The notes below the pieces were generated by a model. It was not told the origin of the DNA. It made no database searches and worked only from the letters and a program-made list of their open reading frames with translations. From contig QZJN01000010.1 in assembly GCA_003599335.1 (NCBI GenBank), positions 1-57,328 on the forward strand: a DNA stretch of 57,328 bases. Reading direction: 5' to 3'. Both the position numbers and the translations under genes were made by a program. Below, one piece after another: positions 33,800 through 41,847 of this stretch. How positions within the stretch are numbered: the stretch's first letter is position 1; each line of letters opens with the position of its first letter. The DNA comes from Candidatus Parcubacteria bacterium (GTDB lineage Bacteria; Patescibacteriota; Minisyncoccia; SURF-38).

Positions 33800-33874
33800 A
33801 TGCTGACCACAAAAAGAATTACAACTTGGTCTGGCTTTTCTAATAAAACCTCTTTTTTACGCCAAAGGGGTTAG
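33800..33874 (+). CDS. 24-residue basic mini-ORF in its own transcription unit
   Basis: A short ORF from ATG to TAG, 24 residues with Thr, Ser, Lys and Arg and no acidic residue. It is framed by a -10 box 9 nt upstream and a good terminator at 33908-33932, making a transcript of about 135 nt. It could be a real leaderless peptide, a leader peptide for the folB-type gene at 33952, or just part of a small RNA. Confidence 0.35.
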   Translation: MLTTKRITTWSGFSNKTSFLRQRG

Positions 33875-33907
33875 CTTAATTTACGATTAGAGTTTGAAAT
33901 TTGAGAT

Positions 33908-33932
33908 AATCTGCCCCTCTGGCAGATTTTTT
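33908..33932 (+). terminator. rho-independent terminator or attenuator
   Basis: AATCTGCC (33908-33915) pairs with GGCAGATT (33921-33928), loop CCTCT, then T-run. It lies 20 nt before the next gene, so it could act as an attenuator for that gene. Confidence 0.8.
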
Positions 33933-33951
33933 AACTCTTAAATTCAAATCA

Positions 33952-34920
33952 ATGACGAACCAAATTATTTCCATCAAAAATTTAGTCTTTAGAGGCATAC
34001 ATGGAATAACTCAAAAAGAAAAAAATAAAAGTCAACGCTTATTAATTAATATAGAGGTTGAATCAAGTTTTCCAGATCTTTCATCTGATGAAATAAGCAA
34101 AACAATCGACTATCGCATGATCAAAGAGATAGCAAAAAAATCCGTTGAACAAAAAAGTTTTGGCCTGATAGAAACTTTAGCTCAAAACATAGCCGATGAA
34201 ATAAGCTTTGACTTGCTGGTAAAAAAAGTTGTTGTTTCGGTCTCAAAGCCAGACATTTGGCAAAACGGAATTCCTTCCGTGACAATAACCAAAGAATGTT
34301 TGCCGCCAAGACTTAATCTTTTTGATTTTAACTGGAGTGAGTTTATTGAAGATATTTGTGATAAAGGAGGCATCTCTTTGCCAATTTTACCGCTAGGCAG
34401 ACGTCTTAAGCTTCTTGAGGAAGCGGAAAAATATAATTATATAGTCCAACCGGAAATTGTCGGCCCAGCCAAGGTGCGCGAACAGATATCCTCGGTTTCA
34501 GATTTTGAAGAAACCAGTCTGTTTTTGAAACTTCGTGATGATTTTACAGAGCTTTTATTGCGAAAAATCCCGTCCGAAGAACTTACTAAACTTTTTCCAA
34601 ATCCTCTTTGTTTCAACGAATTCTCTCTACAAAAATATCAAAAAGGCTCAATTGGTATAACTCCTCATAAAGATGGGGCTTCAAGGCATAATTTGATTTG
34701 TGTGTTCATTCTTAAAGGAAAGGCCGATTTCGCTTTATGCGATGATAGATCCGGTTCAAATCCGAAATATCTCGATACTTCTCCCGGAAATATGATTGTG
34801 CTTCGCGGCCCTGGCTTTTTTGGCGGCCAGCACAGACCCTTTCATTTTGTGACGAACATAACAGAGGAAAGAATAGTTTTCGGTTTACGCCAAAGAGTAA
34901 AACAATCCACATTGATATAA
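33952..34920 (+). CDS. FolB-type dihydroneopterin aldolase domain fused to Fe(II)/2OG-oxygenase-like domain
   Basis: At 322 residues. Residues about 5-118 form a FolB domain: FRGIHGITQKEK, NIEVESSF, TIDYRMIKEI, LIETLAQNIADEI and VVSVSKPDIW. This keeps the expected active-site Glu, Tyr, Glu and Lys positions. Residues about 120-322 look like a 2OG-Fe(II) oxygenase double-stranded beta-helix: H-x-D in ITPHKDGAS, distal His in GQHRPFHFV, and a late Arg in the RIVFGLRQR segment. FolB normally is a free-standing enzyme of folate synthesis. A pterin-modifying two-step enzyme is possible but unproven. No other folate gene is nearby. No Shine-Dalgarno. Confidence 0.75.
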   Translation: MTNQIISIKNLVFRGIHGITQKEKNKSQRLLINIEVESSFPDLSSDEISKTIDYRMIKEIAKKSVEQKSFGLIETLAQNIADEISFDLLVKKVVVSVSKPDIWQNGIPSVTITKECLPPRLNLFDFNWSEFIEDICDKGGISLPILPLGRRLKLLEEAEKYNYIVQPEIVGPAKVREQISSVSDFEETSLFLKLRDDFTELLLRKIPSEELTKLFPNPLCFNEFSLQKYQKGSIGITPHKDGASRHNLICVFILKGKADFALCDDRSGSNPKYLDTSPGNMIVLRGPGFFGGQHRPFHFVTNITEERIVFGLRQRVKQSTLI

Positions 34921-34961
34921 CTTTTTCAAACTGCTTTAATGTCTTTAGCAAAGGAGGATAT

Positions 34962-35285
34962 ATGCCCGACTTCTCTCTGCGTTTGTGGGAATTTTGGCGC
35001 CTACGCTCCAACAATATCCAGGAAGGCCGGGAGCATGGCATAAAATGGGTTGTTGCGATTATGCCCGGCGCCGATCGCAGCAAAATGCCCGAAGAACTCT
35101 CAAAAGAAGTTGCGCATCTCATGATTGACGACGGAATAATTTTCGATGTAGTTCGTGAAGTCAAAGACATCGATATTTCCGATCTCAATCCGGGTCAACG
35201 TCAGCTTCTTGAACAAGCCATCTCCTCTCGGGAGATAACACATCTCCCAAAAGACAGGATGACTTTCATTACAGTCGCCGCCTAA
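34962..35285 (+). CDS. small SD-type protein of unknown function
   Basis: At 107 residues, soluble and mixed alpha/beta, with no family that I recognise. A strong AAAGGAGG lies 6 nt before ATG, and a terminator follows directly. It is a one-gene cassette, GC-rich relative to the upstream folB-type gene. Confidence 0.7.
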   Translation: MPDFSLRLWEFWRLRSNNIQEGREHGIKWVVAIMPGADRSKMPEELSKEVAHLMIDDGIIFDVVREVKDIDISDLNPGQRQLLEQAISSREITHLPKDRMTFITVAA

Positions 35286-35304
35286 AAGATTCAGTTCTCC
35301 AACC

Positions 35305-35338
35305 AAAGACCGCGGTTCGCCCAGCGGTCTTTCTCTTT
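35305..35338 (+). terminator. rho-independent terminator
   Basis: AAAGACCGC (35305-35313) pairs with GCGGTCTTT (35324-35332), then a T-rich tail. Confidence 0.85.
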
Positions 35339-35422
35339 TTATTTATCAACTATCACCTTAAACCCGCCGTAAACAAAACGCTTCATATCAAACGGCATTG
35401 GTTTGCCTTAACTTTAAATTGA

Positions 35423-35593
35423 TTAAATTTCATTTCCGTCTTTACTCTCTTCTGCGTGGTCTATAATTTCTAAATTACAACTTTTATGTTTTTTGCACCA
35501 CTTTTCGCATTTTTCCGCCCATTCTTTATCCTTATAGTGGAGCCTGCACTCTGCGCATATATATAGATTTTTATCTTGATTACTTGTATTCAT
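35423..35593 (-). CDS. small Cys-rich (zinc-ribbon-like) protein
   Basis: At 56 residues, starting at the ATG at 35593; the reading frame stays open further upstream but overlaps the gene before it. Core: YICAECRLHYKDKEWAEKC, then CKKHKSCN. The C..C plus C...C...C pattern suggests metal binding. Similar short proteins with a YKDKEWAEKCE-type core are, from memory, widespread in bacteria and archaea, without known function. It lies 13 nt behind the YdeI-like gene. Confidence 0.7.
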   Translation of the reverse strand: MNTSNQDKNLYICAECRLHYKDKEWAEKCEKWCKKHKSCNLEIIDHAEESKDGNEI

Positions 35594-35606
35594 ACTGCTA
35601 ATTCTT

Positions 35607-35855
35607 TTAACGATGAGGACACCCGGCCCAGCAACACGGCCGACGTTTTCCTTCAATAAGCTCTGTACGTGTCCTCTCAATATGTAATTTTCTCGTCTCC
35701 GGTTTTTTAACAGACACAACCCAACAAATCCATTCATTGCGCGCAAGCGGCGTAATATCCTCCCATGCTGCTAGCGCCGCTGTGGAAGAACTAAGGATTT
35801 TTCGTAAATCCGCTGGCACCTTATGCACTGTACCGGCAGAAATTTCTTTAGTCAT
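35607..35855 (-). CDS. YdeI/OmpD-associated family protein
   Basis: 82 residues. The sequence VPADLRKILSSSTAALAAWE, then LARNEWICWV, KKPETRKLHIERTR and KRRPCCWAGCPHR is the typical core of stand-alone YdeI/OmpD-associated (bacteriocin-protection annotated) proteins. The biochemical role is not established. It follows tRNA-Ser(CGA) by 25 nt on the same strand. Confidence 0.85.
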   Translation of the reverse strand: MTKEISAGTVHKVPADLRKILSSSTAALAAWEDITPLARNEWICWVVSVKKPETRKLHIERTRTELIEGKRRPCCWAGCPHR

Positions 35856-35880
35856 AAGATTGTTTTATTAACTCCTCTAT

Positions 35881-35970
35881 TGGCGGAAGCGGGAGGATTC
35901 GAACCTCCGAGGGGATTGCTCCCCAACCGGTTTTCGAGACCGGCGCATTAGACCGCTCTGCCACGCTTCC
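35881..35970 (-). tRNA. tRNA-Ser(CGA)
   Basis: Class II tRNA. Acceptor GGAAGCG/CGCTTCC, discriminator G, CCA encoded (35883-35881). Anticodon stem CCGGT/ACCGG with loop CTCGAAA giving CGA. No mini-element is attached, unlike tRNA-Ser(TGA). Confidence 0.94.
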
Positions 35971-36035
35971 AAAAATTTGTTTTTTCTAAAACCTATACTA
36001 CACTATACTAGATACTTAATACAAAATACTTTTTT

Positions 36036-37289
36036 ATGGCAAAATTTATCGTAACCGGAGGAAAAAAACTAAAAGGAGAAATTGCCGCTTCTGGCTCTAA
36101 AAACGCCGCTTTGCCTATTATTGCCGCATCTTTGCTTTCTTCGCAACGCTCCATCATCCGCAACGTCCCTCTCATTAAGGATGTTTTAACTTTGGTTGAA
36201 CTTATTAAATCTCTCGGAGCCAAAGTAATTTTTGAAAGCCACAATCTTTATATTGAGCCTGGCTCTATAAATTCTCACACCCCAAATCCGCAGCTTGCGG
36301 GCAAACTTCGCGGATCAATTTTGCTTTTGGGACCGATGCTCGCGCATTTTGGAAAAATCCATATTCCTTATCCGGGCGGAGATTTAATAGGCCCAAGGCC
36401 GATTGATACTCATCTTAAAGCCCTGAAACAGCTTGGCGCAGAAGTTGAAGAGGGCGATATTTTAAAACTTGAAGCAAAAAGACTAAAAGGAACAAGAATT
36501 ATTTTAAGCGAAGCTTCTGTTACGGCAACGGAAAATTTGCTTATGGCCGCAACCTTAGCCCAGGGCGAAACTATTATAAGACTTGCCGCAATGGAACCTC
36601 ACGTTGTTGAGCTTGCAAAAATCTTAAAAGACATGGGTGCAAAAATTGAAGGCATCGGCACGCCAACACTTACCATAAAAGGAGTTAAAGAACTTCACGG
36701 TTTTATTCATACCCTTGAGCCAGACCCCATTGAGGTTGGCTCTTTTGCAATTTTAGCGGCGACAACTAAAAGCCCTATAACTATAAAAGGTGTAAATCCA
36801 GAAAACCTTGATGCAGTTTTAATAAAACTTTCAGAGATAGGGGTAAATTGGAAATTGAACGACAATAATCTTTTAATAGAACCACCGCCAAAGCCATATC
36901 AGGCTGCCAAAATCCAAACCGGTCTTTATCCGGCTTTACCCACAGACTTGCAATCGCCTTTTGGAGTTTTAGCCACGCAAGCCCAAGGCACTTCTTTGAT
37001 ACACGATTGGATGTATGAGGGACGCTTGGCTTATATTAATGAGCTTCGTAAAATGGGTGCTAATGCTTTTATTTTAGACCCGCACCGAGCCATTATTCAT
37101 GGTCCAACCCCGCTTTATGGCAAAGAAATCCATTCGCTTGATATACGTTCGGGTATAACAATGATTATCGCTTCACTTGCCGCTTCAGGCCAAAGCATTA
37201 TCAATGATGCTGAAATTATCGATAGAGGCTATGAAAATATTGAAGCTCGTTTGCAAAATTTGGGAGCTCAAATTGAAAGAATCAACTAA
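36036..37289 (+). CDS. murA: UDP-N-acetylglucosamine 1-carboxyvinyltransferase MurA
   Basis: First committed step of peptidoglycan synthesis. At 417 residues it has catalytic Lys22-Asn23 (SGSKNAALP) and the mobile-loop motif PGGDLIGPRPID. The loop residue is Asp116 where most bacteria have Cys (E. coli Cys115). MurA enzymes with Asp there (Mycobacterium, Chlamydia) are active and insensitive to fosfomycin. The rest of the EPSP-synthase-like double domain is complete. No Shine-Dalgarno. Confidence 0.96.
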   Translation: MAKFIVTGGKKLKGEIAASGSKNAALPIIAASLLSSQRSIIRNVPLIKDVLTLVELIKSLGAKVIFESHNLYIEPGSINSHTPNPQLAGKLRGSILLLGPMLAHFGKIHIPYPGGDLIGPRPIDTHLKALKQLGAEVEEGDILKLEAKRLKGTRIILSEASVTATENLLMAATLAQGETIIRLAAMEPHVVELAKILKDMGAKIEGIGTPTLTIKGVKELHGFIHTLEPDPIEVGSFAILAATTKSPITIKGVNPENLDAVLIKLSEIGVNWKLNDNNLLIEPPPKPYQAAKIQTGLYPALPTDLQSPFGVLATQAQGTSLIHDWMYEGRLAYINELRKMGANAFILDPHRAIIHGPTPLYGKEIHSLDIRSGITMIIASLAASGQSIINDAEIIDRGYENIEARLQNLGAQIERIN

Positions 37290-37295
37290 AAACAG

Positions 37296-37329
37296 ATGAG
37301 CCCGGGCGTTTTGAAACACCAGGGCTCAT
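37296..37329. terminator. bidirectional terminator between murA and transglycosylase gene
   Basis: ATGAGCCC (37296-37303) pairs with GGGCTCAT (37322-37329), with a further inner GTTT/AAAC stem. Both convergent genes end here; the minus-strand gene's stop overlaps its right edge. Confidence 0.75.
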
Positions 37330-38258
37330 TAGATAACCTCCACAGAATTCGGAAGGTTCAAAACGAGGTTGATTACGAAATCGTGCCGGAGCTCTTTTGG
37401 TACAAGCACGGTTATCGTCTTGTCTTGGGGAAGGCTGATGCTCGCCCAGTTATAGACGTTGAGATGCGGATTCCAACGAAGCAGGTTGCCGACTTTGCCA
37501 TAGCCTGTCAGGCGAGGGATTGTCACCCGATCGCCTTTTATTTTCAACTTCACTTCAGCCAGCTCTTCTCCAATCTTAAAACTTGAAGGAAGCTGAAACG
37601 AAGGCACATAGGCCAAGGATGGAACCGATAAATCGCCAAGTAGGTTCTGTGTGTCAACAATGAAGTACGCAAGAACCTTTGGCACGAAATCCATAGTTTC
37701 TGGATGCAACTGCAGCCTCCAAAAATTGGTTGTGCCGGCCCGAGCGATTGCCTTATCCACGTTGTCTTCCCCGGTGTTCCAGGCGGCGATGACCAAAAGA
37801 GGATCACCGTTGAACTTATCAATCAGAAATCGCAGATACTTCGCCGCGACTTGTGAGTTTTGCGCCGGATCAAACATCGCGCTTGGAGTTGAACCAAAAC
37901 GTAAAGCGGTAGCCGGCATTGTCTGCCACAATCCAAGCGCCCCTTTGTAAGAAACTGCCTGGATATTGCCGGTTGATTCTGGAACAGTTATGTAGGCATA
38001 TTGCGCCGGCACTCCCTGCTCCAGAAGTTTTTCCTGGGCTGTGGCAAAGTGAAACTTTGCGCCGCTCAAATGCAAGGCGGCGCTGCGCGGGGAAGCCAAA
38101 AGCTGGTTTATGGCCGCGTTCAGCCTCCAATATGCCGCTCTGTCCGACGCATCAATTACCTTATCGGCAAATTGAAATTGCATCGGGATGTCTGCCGCTC
38201 CCAAAACGGAGGCAATAAGCAGACACAAACCAAACAGAAAAAACCTCGTAAGTTTCAT
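37329..38258 (-). CDS. exported lytic transglycosylase (SLT family)
   Basis: Cleaves glycan strands of peptidoglycan. At 309 residues it has a signal peptide (about 1-21, ending LGAAD). The SLT domain at about 85-205 has catalytic Glu in VPESTG, then KGALGLWQTMP.TA and AAWNTGEDNV. The C-terminal 90 residues include a beta-rich domain (VTIPRLTGYGKVGNLLRWNPHL) that may be LysM-like. GC-rich with a strong ribosome site (CGGAGG) and its own promoter, so it belongs to the SD-type set. Confidence 0.88.
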   Translation of the reverse strand: MKLTRFFLFGLCLLIASVLGAADIPMQFQFADKVIDASDRAAYWRLNAAINQLLASPRSAALHLSGAKFHFATAQEKLLEQGVPAQYAYITVPESTGNIQAVSYKGALGLWQTMPATALRFGSTPSAMFDPAQNSQVAAKYLRFLIDKFNGDPLLVIAAWNTGEDNVDKAIARAGTTNFWRLQLHPETMDFVPKVLAYFIVDTQNLLGDLSVPSLAYVPSFQLPSSFKIGEELAEVKLKIKGDRVTIPRLTGYGKVGNLLRWNPHLNVYNWASISLPQDKTITVLVPKELRHDFVINLVLNLPNSVEVI

Positions 38259-38291
38259 TTCGTAAAACCTCCGTTGAAAAGATCAAAAAAA

Positions 38292-38339
38292 CACGCCAAT
38301 GGCGTTCTAATACTATAAACTATATTGTATAAAAGTCAA
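38292..38339 (-). promoter_or_regulatory. promoter and 5' hairpin of transglycosylase gene
   Basis: On the minus strand, TTGACT (38339-38334), 16-nt spacer, TATAGT (38317-38312). The predicted RNA 5' end falls at a small hairpin ACGCC-ATT-GGCGT (38304-38292) followed by a T-run. Confidence 0.6.
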
Positions 38340-38364
38340 CCTTATGAATAAACGACTTTTCCGG

Positions 38365-38392
38365 TCGTATGTTAACAATTGTTAACATACGA
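38365..38392. repeat. perfect 28-bp palindrome, operator candidate
   Basis: TCGTATGTTAACAA is followed directly by its exact reverse complement, with no loop. Neither side has a T-run, so it is not a usual terminator. It lies 26 bp upstream of the -35 box of the transglycosylase gene and 50 bp behind the preceding thioredoxin-fold gene. Confidence 0.7.
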
Positions 38393-38441
38393 AAAACGAT
38401 TTCTAAAGACAATCCTTAACTAACCGTCGAAGCCGAGGAGA

Positions 38442-39554
38442 TTACCCAAAAGTAAAAGTAAAGGCTTTTAGTCCTGGATCTTCTATAATAATTTCCAAAG
38501 TGTGTTCCCCTAAACCCGAAGAATCTTCGATTAATCTATATAGACCTTCCTCTTTAATAAAAACGGTTCCGTCTTGAACAACATCCTGACCAGCCACACT
38601 ACCAACTGGCTTTCCGTCTATCAAAACCCTTACCAGCACTCCATTTTCGGAGCTGGCCACAAAATAAACGTCTTGGGCTTTGTATTTAAAGATTATTTTT
38701 GATTGAGCAGAAGTATTTTGCGCGAATTCTTCGGCAACATCCCAATCTCCAACCAAATACAAAGTGTTTAGCTTAGTTTCTTTTGGCTGGCTTAATTTTT
38801 GAATACCAACAGATCCTCTTTGGCCATTACCCAAGTATTCGTTACGCAAAGCTCCAAAATAAACCTCGGGGCTTTGGACTAAAATATTTTCATCAACTCC
38901 CGCTGGTTTGCTTATGTCGCCGGCGATAGAGGCCTGTTCTCCCAACACTTTGGCTCGCTCGGCTAAAGCTTCCTGGATTTTCCGTTCGGTTTCTTCATAG
39001 GCCCCCTCGCCAATATGATCATAAATAATAAAGCCATCAATATCTATCAGATACTTACGGGGCCAATAGCGATTTTTGTAAGCTGTCCAGGTTGAATAAT
39101 CGTTGTCCAAAACAATCGGATATTTAATGGCAAATTTTTGTACTGCCCGCTGAACGTTTTCATATTTTTCTTCAAATTCAAACTCCGGAGTATGCACGCC
39201 GATTATAACCAGCCCTTTGTCTGAATATTTCTCGTGCCAGGCGTTAAGATACGGAATCGTTCGCTGACAATTTATGCAAGAATATGTCCAAAAATCAACC
39301 AGCACTACTTTTTTGCCTACCTGATCGGCAATTGAAATTTCATCAATATTTATAAAACCATCCGGCGTGGTTATCTCTTTGGCCGGTTCGTAACGTTTGG
39401 CTTTTTCGGTTTTGCTTAAAACAACCCCGGGGACAACCGAACCGGCATCTTGCCTGCCGACACGCGAAGCTTTTTGAGACTGTAGAAAAATTATCGTTCC
39501 TCCAATAATAACAATCACAACCCAAAGGATTGTTTTGCGAGCTTCAATTTTCAT
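38442..39554 (-). CDS. membrane-anchored thioredoxin-like protein (DipZ/TlpA type)
   Basis: At 370 residues it has one N-terminal helix (about 8-25), then a TlpA-like thioredoxin domain with DFWTYSCINCQRTIPYL (redox motif CINC), IIGVHTPEFEFE and YWPRKYLID, then a C-terminal beta domain of about 130 residues. This matches the soluble half of DipZ, which in Mycobacterium is fused to a CcdA domain. Here CcdA is the adjacent overlapping gene. Extracytoplasmic disulfide exchange is the likely role. Confidence 0.88.
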   Translation of the reverse strand: MKIEARKTILWVVIVIIGGTIIFLQSQKASRVGRQDAGSVVPGVVLSKTEKAKRYEPAKEITTPDGFINIDEISIADQVGKKVVLVDFWTYSCINCQRTIPYLNAWHEKYSDKGLVIIGVHTPEFEFEEKYENVQRAVQKFAIKYPIVLDNDYSTWTAYKNRYWPRKYLIDIDGFIIYDHIGEGAYEETERKIQEALAERAKVLGEQASIAGDISKPAGVDENILVQSPEVYFGALRNEYLGNGQRGSVGIQKLSQPKETKLNTLYLVGDWDVAEEFAQNTSAQSKIIFKYKAQDVYFVASSENGVLVRVLIDGKPVGSVAGQDVVQDGTVFIKEEGLYRLIEDSSGLGEHTLEIIIEDPGLKAFTFTFG

Positions 39555-40255
39555 TGCAGCAAAAATCTGTTTAGTATTTCAAAATTAGCTATGCGAGATA
39601 AATTTTGAGTGAAAATTAAAATTCCAAGCCCGATGAGAATTATTCCAAAAACAACGTTTACGTAAGAAAGTGCCTTGCCATAACGGGCAATAAATGTAGA
39701 GGCCGGAGCGGCAAAAAGCCCGACTACCAAAAACGGCAGCCCAAGCCCCAAAGAATAACTTACAAGCAAAGAAAATGCAGAACCAGGAGCTGTTGCCGCT
39801 AAACCCAAAATTCCTCCAAGCACAGCGCCAACGCAAGGCGTCCAGCCGGCCGCAAACGCAGCGCCAAACACAAATGATGTTAAATAACGGGAAGAAAATT
39901 TAGTCTTAACGGAAAGCTTATATTCTCTTTCCAAAAAAGGAAGCTTAATAAGCCCCACTAAGTAAAGACCGAAAAATATAATCAGCACTCCGCCGATTCG
40001 CGAAAGCCAGATCTGAACATCGTAAGCCACGGCTTCAAGTAATGAATTTAAAAGCACCCCTAAAGCAGAAAATACAGCCGAGAAACCGAGAACAAAAAAG
40101 ATGCTGTTTAGAAATATTTCTTTTCTTTTCCTTGCGGCTTCTTCAACGCTTGTACCGGCAAGGTAAGCCAAAAACCCCGGGATAATCGGCAAAATGCAGG
40201 GCGCAAGAAAAGATACAATGCCAGCGACAAAAGAAACACCTAAAGTAAACTCCAT
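39551..40255 (-). CDS. ccdA: CcdA-family thiol:disulfide transport membrane protein
   Basis: Passes reducing equivalents from cytoplasmic thioredoxin to exported thioredoxin-like proteins. At 234 residues it has six helices with conserved cysteines in SFLAPCILPIIPGF and GWTPCVGAVLGG. It overlaps the DipZ-like gene by 4 nt and lies 9 nt behind the Met-rich thioredoxin gene. trxB at 51241 could supply electrons from the cytoplasm. Confidence 0.93.
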   Translation of the reverse strand: MEFTLGVSFVAGIVSFLAPCILPIIPGFLAYLAGTSVEEAARKRKEIFLNSIFFVLGFSAVFSALGVLLNSLLEAVAYDVQIWLSRIGGVLIIFFGLYLVGLIKLPFLEREYKLSVKTKFSSRYLTSFVFGAAFAAGWTPCVGAVLGGILGLAATAPGSAFSLLVSYSLGLGLPFLVVGLFAAPASTFIARYGKALSYVNVVFGIILIGLGILIFTQNLSRIANFEILNRFLLQ

Positions 40256-40264
40256 AACTAAATT

Positions 40265-40900
40265 TTATTGAGTAAGGACTTTGTTTATTTCCTCAAAATA
40301 TCTTGTTTTGCTCCAGCTTTCAGGAGATTTGAAAATTCTCTGGCCATTTTGAACAAAAACTTTCGTGTGCTGGTATGCAACTCCGTGCTGGCGAGCCAAG
40401 TCTTTTTCATCATTGTCGGTATCGCTGTCGTTGTAATTTACCCGAAAACCGACCACCTTGTCGGTTTTTAAATCGTTGAAAGCCGGATAAAGTGCTGTTG
40501 ATACCTCCGCCCGACAAATCGGACACCAGGTTGCATAGAAATAAAGCACAATAAGTTTATTGGAAGCTAAAGCTTTTTCGTAGTCAGCCTTGTTAAAATC
40601 TATGAGTGGCGCCATATTTCCTGCTATAACATTTCCCGAGAAAACGAGTTTTTCCATCATACTATCGGTCGCTTCAACGCCAGACATCGCTTCACCTTCT
40701 TTTTTCATCATTGTCTCGCCTTCTTTTTCGGCCATCATCTCACCCCCTTCTTTGTCCATCATTGCATTTTCTTCCCCAACCAATGCAGGAAAATCTTCGG
40801 CGCTGGGTCTAGCGCTTAAATACCAACCAACACCGCCGACTGCCACAACCGCCAAAACCATGATTATAACCAATGGCGCTATTCCTTTTTTGTAAGTCAT
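40265..40900 (-). CDS. membrane-anchored thioredoxin-fold protein with Met-rich repeat
   Basis: At 211 residues it has an N-terminal anchor after KKGIAP (about 8-28), then a low-complexity stretch (about 44-75) with repeated MM-x-K/E-x-EGE units. A thioredoxin fold follows with the active site YATWCPICRAE (CPIC). The Met-rich repeat resembles Mets motifs that bind Cu(I), and the adjacent cupredoxin gene has the same type of repeat. A role in copper or disulfide handling at the cell surface is inferred. Confidence 0.83.
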   Translation of the reverse strand: MTYKKGIAPLVIIMVLAVVAVGGVGWYLSARPSAEDFPALVGEENAMMDKEGGEMMAEKEGETMMKKEGEAMSGVEATDSMMEKLVFSGNVIAGNMAPLIDFNKADYEKALASNKLIVLYFYATWCPICRAEVSTALYPAFNDLKTDKVVGFRVNYNDSDTDNDEKDLARQHGVAYQHTKVFVQNGQRIFKSPESWSKTRYFEEINKVLTQ

Positions 40901-40906
40901 TTTATT

Positions 40907-41812
40907 TTATTGAACAACAATCTGACCCCTTACTAAAGATTGCAGATGATCATGATACCCCCAACTGCCAACTTCGTTAAAAGTAAACGACCAGGAAGCT
41001 CCCGGAGCAATACCCATGCAGGCATCAAAAATCTTTGATTGTTCCGAAGTTCCGCATTTATCTATATCCGAACCGGGATAAACCTCGTGGGTTGGGTGCA
41101 ATCCGGTTGCCGGCCAGCGTTCTTTTGTGCCTCTGTTGGTAAATTGCACGGCATCACCCTTCTTGATCATGAGGGTTGATGGTATAAAACCCGCAGCCGT
41201 CATTTCAACCGTATGTGTTTTTCCTTTTTCCATCATCGCCCCGCTTTCTTTATTCATCATTGAATCGCCTTCTTTTTTCATCATCATTGATTCAGCGTCC
41301 AAAGCTTCAAATTGCTGCATTGGCAAATCGCCACAAGAAACGTAAGTGCTTACTTCGCTCGCAGATTTATGAACATTTATGGCTGAGGGCAACTCATCGC
41401 CAAGCTTGAGCAAAGAAATATCGAGTGTTGTTTCCGAACGTCCGTTAACAACATTATTTAATGGATATTTAACGGCTCCGGGCGTTGGGCAAGAACCGAT
41501 ATGAATATGGGCAGGTTGAGCAACCCCGACAGCTCCGGTTGAAACAACAAGAGTTACTTTGGTTTTTTGCCCATCAATGTCCGTTAAAACAGCTGTGCCT
41601 GTCTGACCAGAATTATTTTGTTCATTCATTACTACAACAACTTGGTTTTTCTTCATCATTGCATCCTCCTTTTTTTCCATCGCAACTTCCTGGCCCGGAG
41701 CCTGAAGAGACTTGCCTCTTTGTTTAACATAAAAAGTCGCGCCTCCGGCCAAAAGGCCCAGGGCTATAAGAAGAATTATTATGGGAGCAACTCCTTTTTT
41801 GTATGTAATCAT
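40907..41812 (-). CDS. Met-rich cupredoxin-domain membrane-anchored protein
   Basis: At 301 residues it has an anchor after KKGVAP. Residues about 55-165 contain AHIHIGSCPTPGAVKYPL, resembling CHRD domains. A Met-rich repeat (about 172-198, MMMKKEG, MMNKES, MMEK) precedes a C-terminal cupredoxin-like domain (about 200-301) with HTVEMTAAGFIPS, HPTHEVYPG, a Cys in FDACMGIAPG and GYHDH, giving candidate copper ligands. First gene of the four-gene minus-strand operon. Confidence 0.8.
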   Translation of the reverse strand: MITYKKGVAPIIILLIALGLLAGGATFYVKQRGKSLQAPGQEVAMEKKEDAMMKKNQVVVVMNEQNNSGQTGTAVLTDIDGQKTKVTLVVSTGAVGVAQPAHIHIGSCPTPGAVKYPLNNVVNGRSETTLDISLLKLGDELPSAINVHKSASEVSTYVSCGDLPMQQFEALDAESMMMKKEGDSMMNKESGAMMEKGKTHTVEMTAAGFIPSTLMIKKGDAVQFTNRGTKERWPATGLHPTHEVYPGSDIDKCGTSEQSKIFDACMGIAPGASWSFTFNEVGSWGYHDHLQSLVRGQIVVQ

Positions 41813-41847
41813 ATTTTGGTTTTTTAATTCTTAAATTATCAACTTTA

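Noticed and set aside
37296..37586. 96-codon plus-strand frame behind murA
   Set aside because: It starts in the terminator hairpin and overlaps the conserved 3' end of the transglycosylase gene on the other strand.
38365..38392. Palindrome as transcription terminator
   Set aside because: There is no T-run on either strand and the arms meet without a loop, so a DNA-level site is more likely.
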